From contig NZ_BATP01000060.1 in the NCBI RefSeq assembly GCF_000739615.1, positions 62,001-126,000 on the forward strand: a stretch of 64,000 bases of DNA, given 5' to 3'. Positions 62,853 through 64,000 of the stretch are shown here, piece after piece. Numbering within the stretch: the stretch's first letter is position 1; each line of letters starts with the position of its first letter. The notes under the pieces are model-generated. The model had not been told where the DNA came from. It was given only the letters and a program-made list of their open reading frames with translations, and did no database searches. The translations under genes and the position numbers were made by a program. This DNA is from Haloferula sp. BvORR071. GTDB lineage: Bacteria > Verrucomicrobiota > Verrucomicrobiia > Verrucomicrobiales > Akkermansiaceae.

Positions 62853-63500
62853 TCATTTCTTCGCCGCGAACTCCTTCTCGGTTGCCTCAGCGATCTCTCC
62901 CATCGGGCGTCCCTTGTGGTCGGTCGCGTCCTTGTATTTCGTCTTGAGCTCCCCGAGCACCTTCTGCGCCTTCTCCTTCTCGCCGGACTCCCAGAGCGTG
63001 AGCGCGAGCACGAATCGCCCGTAGCCACCCACCTGGCAGCCATCGTAGTAGTAGCAATCGCTGAACTTCTCGACCGCCTTCGTCAGATACTCGATCCGCT
63101 CCTTGCCCTCGCTCATCTGCCCCATGTAGAGCGTCGCACAGCCGGTGCGGTTCGCCTTGTCGTATTTGTCGATCAGCTTCTTGAGGCTCGTCTTGGCCTC
63201 ATCGCTGCGCCAGTTCTTGTTGGCGACTTGGTAGAGTGACTCGATCTCCTGAAGCTCCTCCGGCTTGTAAGCGCTCTTGTCCTCTGAACCGCGTTTCTTC
63301 GCCTTGGCGACGTTCTCCTCGCGGAGTTTTTCGAGCTTCTTCTCGTTGGCGGCTTTGCCCTCGAGTTCGGACAGGCGCTTCTCCAATTCGGCGACCCGCG
63401 CCTTCAGCGCGGCGGGATCCTCGTCCGCGGCAAGCAGGGAGGAGAAGGGGGCAAAGGCGATCAGGGAACCGCAAATTGCTACGGCAAGTTTGGATTTCAT
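62853..63500 (-). CDS. Secreted coiled-coil/TPR-like protein
   Basis: 215 residues from the ATG at 63500; the frame stays open upstream only as antisense to the CYTH gene. Signal peptide (K-L-A-V-A-I-C-G-S-L-I-A-F-A-P-F-S-S-L-L-A-A), a coiled coil (A-L-K-A-R-V-A-E-L-E-K-R-L-S-E-L-E-G-K, about 31-49), then TPR-like helices (S-L-Y-Q-V-A-N-K-N-W, A-T-L-Y-M-G-Q-M, F-V-L-A-L-T-L-W-E-S-G-E-K-E-K-A). The layout resembles CpoB/YbgF, but no Tol-Pal genes are adjacent, so this is only a similarity in shape. Confidence 0.8.
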   Translation of the reverse strand: MKSKLAVAICGSLIAFAPFSSLLAADEDPAALKARVAELEKRLSELEGKAANEKKLEKLREENVAKAKKRGSEDKSAYKPEELQEIESLYQVANKNWRSDEAKTSLKKLIDKYDKANRTGCATLYMGQMSEGKERIEYLTKAVEKFSDCYYYDGCQVGGYGRFVLALTLWESGEKEKAQKVLGELKTKYKDATDHKGRPMGEIAEATEKEFAAKK

Positions 63501-63659
63501 GGGCTCAATGGAATGGTTTTGAATGCAACAAAACGGTGGACTGGGAGAGCTCCGCAAAAATTCAAATGATTTACCCCAGTCCATCCCGCCCGATAGCAGA
63601 TCACCCGCGGCGCGGAAAGATGGATTTGAGTTCGGCCGCCGCCGCCCTAGGGATGGGGC

Positions 63660-64000
63660 ATGGCCACTGAAATCGAGCGCAAGTTCCTGGTGAAATCCGA
63701 CGCCTGGCGGGAGGGCGGCCCGCCGGGGGAGAAGATCTGCCAGGGATACCTGGCGAGCGACCGCCAGCGCGCAGTCCGGGTGCGGCTGAAGGGCACGAAG
63801 GCCTTCCTGACAGTGAAGGGCGCGGGCGAGGGGATTGCCCGCGCCGAGTTCGAATATCCCATTCCGGTGGCGGACGCCCAGGAGATGCTGGCGCTCTGCC
63901 TGCCCTCTCCGGTCGAGAAAATCCGCCACGAACGCCATTGCGGCAGCAGCCTCTGGGAGGTGGATGAATTCCGCGGCGAGAACGCCGGCCTGGTGGTCGC
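63660..64000 (+). CDS. CYTH domain protein (partial, 3' end outside window)
   Basis: 113 codons visible from the ATG at 63660 to the edge. The N-terminal E-I-E-R-K-F (4-9) is the CYTH signature, with R-V-R-L-K-G and L-T-V-K-G-A-G and the later K-I-R-H-E-R-H giving the tunnel's charged residues. CYTH enzymes (triphosphate tunnel metalloenzymes) hydrolyse inorganic triphosphate or nucleotides. Divergent from the secreted TPR-like gene. Confidence 0.88.
   Translation, partial: MATEIERKFLVKSDAWREGGPPGEKICQGYLASDRQRAVRVRLKGTKAFLTVKGAGEGIARAEFEYPIPVADAQEMLALCLPSPVEKIRHERHCGSSLWEVDEFRGENAGLVV

Overview
The window is chromosomal DNA from a GC-rich Gram-negative bacterium of the phylum Verrucomicrobiota. 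A Luteolibacter/Haloferula-like member of the Verrucomicrobiales fits best, but this is an inference from gene content. The supports are: a DUF1552 / cytochrome-DUF1592 gene pair, an exact TGTTC-N4-GAACA box (the LexA motif reported for Verrucomicrobia) in front of imuA-imuB-dnaE2, ECF sigma factor plus Ser/Thr kinase pairs, a secreted SHD1 protein, a giant autotransporter-repeat protein, and kdsB (LPS synthesis). No rRNA, tRNA, CRISPR array, prophage or transposase gene was seen.

Layout. 0-7.3 kb: a minus-strand run holding a secreted dihaem planctomycete-type protein, a DUF1552 protein, a hypothetical, a probably frameshifted small gene, and an ECF sigma factor fused to a membrane anchor and extracytoplasmic repeat domain (cut by the window edge). 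An SDR gene diverges from it. 7.2-13.4 kb: the SOS mutasome imuA-imuB-dnaE2, followed by a 2'-5' RNA ligase-like gene. 13.5-18.4 kb: a tandem pair of membrane-anchored paralogues, an isoquinoline-oxidoreductase-type molybdenum hydroxylase (two subunits) and a lipoprotein. 18.5-24.2 kb: housekeeping genes (yebC, lipB, ruvC), a RelE/ParE-type toxin-antitoxin pair, and a DEAD-box helicase operon. 24.3-29.8 kb: a sigma factor/kinase/OsmC operon, divergent from a coiled-coil plus sensor-like gene pair. 29.8-32.5 kb: a terminator, a c-di-AMP (ydaO-type) riboswitch, a small membrane protein and a secreted EEP nuclease/phosphatase. 32.5-37.2 kb: a secreted beta-helix protein and a BaiN-like flavoprotein. 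37.2-42.5 kb: small membrane genes, pyrG, kdsB and a sodium/solute symporter. 42.5-45.6 kb: dnaA and dnaN with an AT-richer upstream region that may be the origin. 45.7-48.6 kb: a PIG-L deacetylase, a lone OppD-type ATPase and a lipoprotein. 48.7-52.8 kb: a second sigma/kinase pair (WD40 type). 52.9-57.1 kb: three overlapping genes for secreted proteins, two of them rich in W-A-x-x-D-P repeats. 57.5-64 kb: an Ldh-family oxidoreductase, smc, a secreted TPR-like protein and a partial CYTH protein.

Two themes recur. First, signalling genes come in translationally coupled sigma-factor/kinase pairs (26.0-29.4 and 48.8-52.8 kb), and one sigma factor is itself a membrane fusion. Second, the repeat in the extracytoplasmic part of that fusion (consensus W-A/G-x-x-D-P-x-A-A-x-x-W) reappears in the two large secreted proteins at 53.8-57.1 kb. 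This suggests one family of envelope proteins tied to ECF-type regulation. The most surprising regulatory element is the c-di-AMP riboswitch in front of a 96-residue membrane protein of unknown function. An octamer, CTGTTAGA, is also strongly over-represented on both strands.
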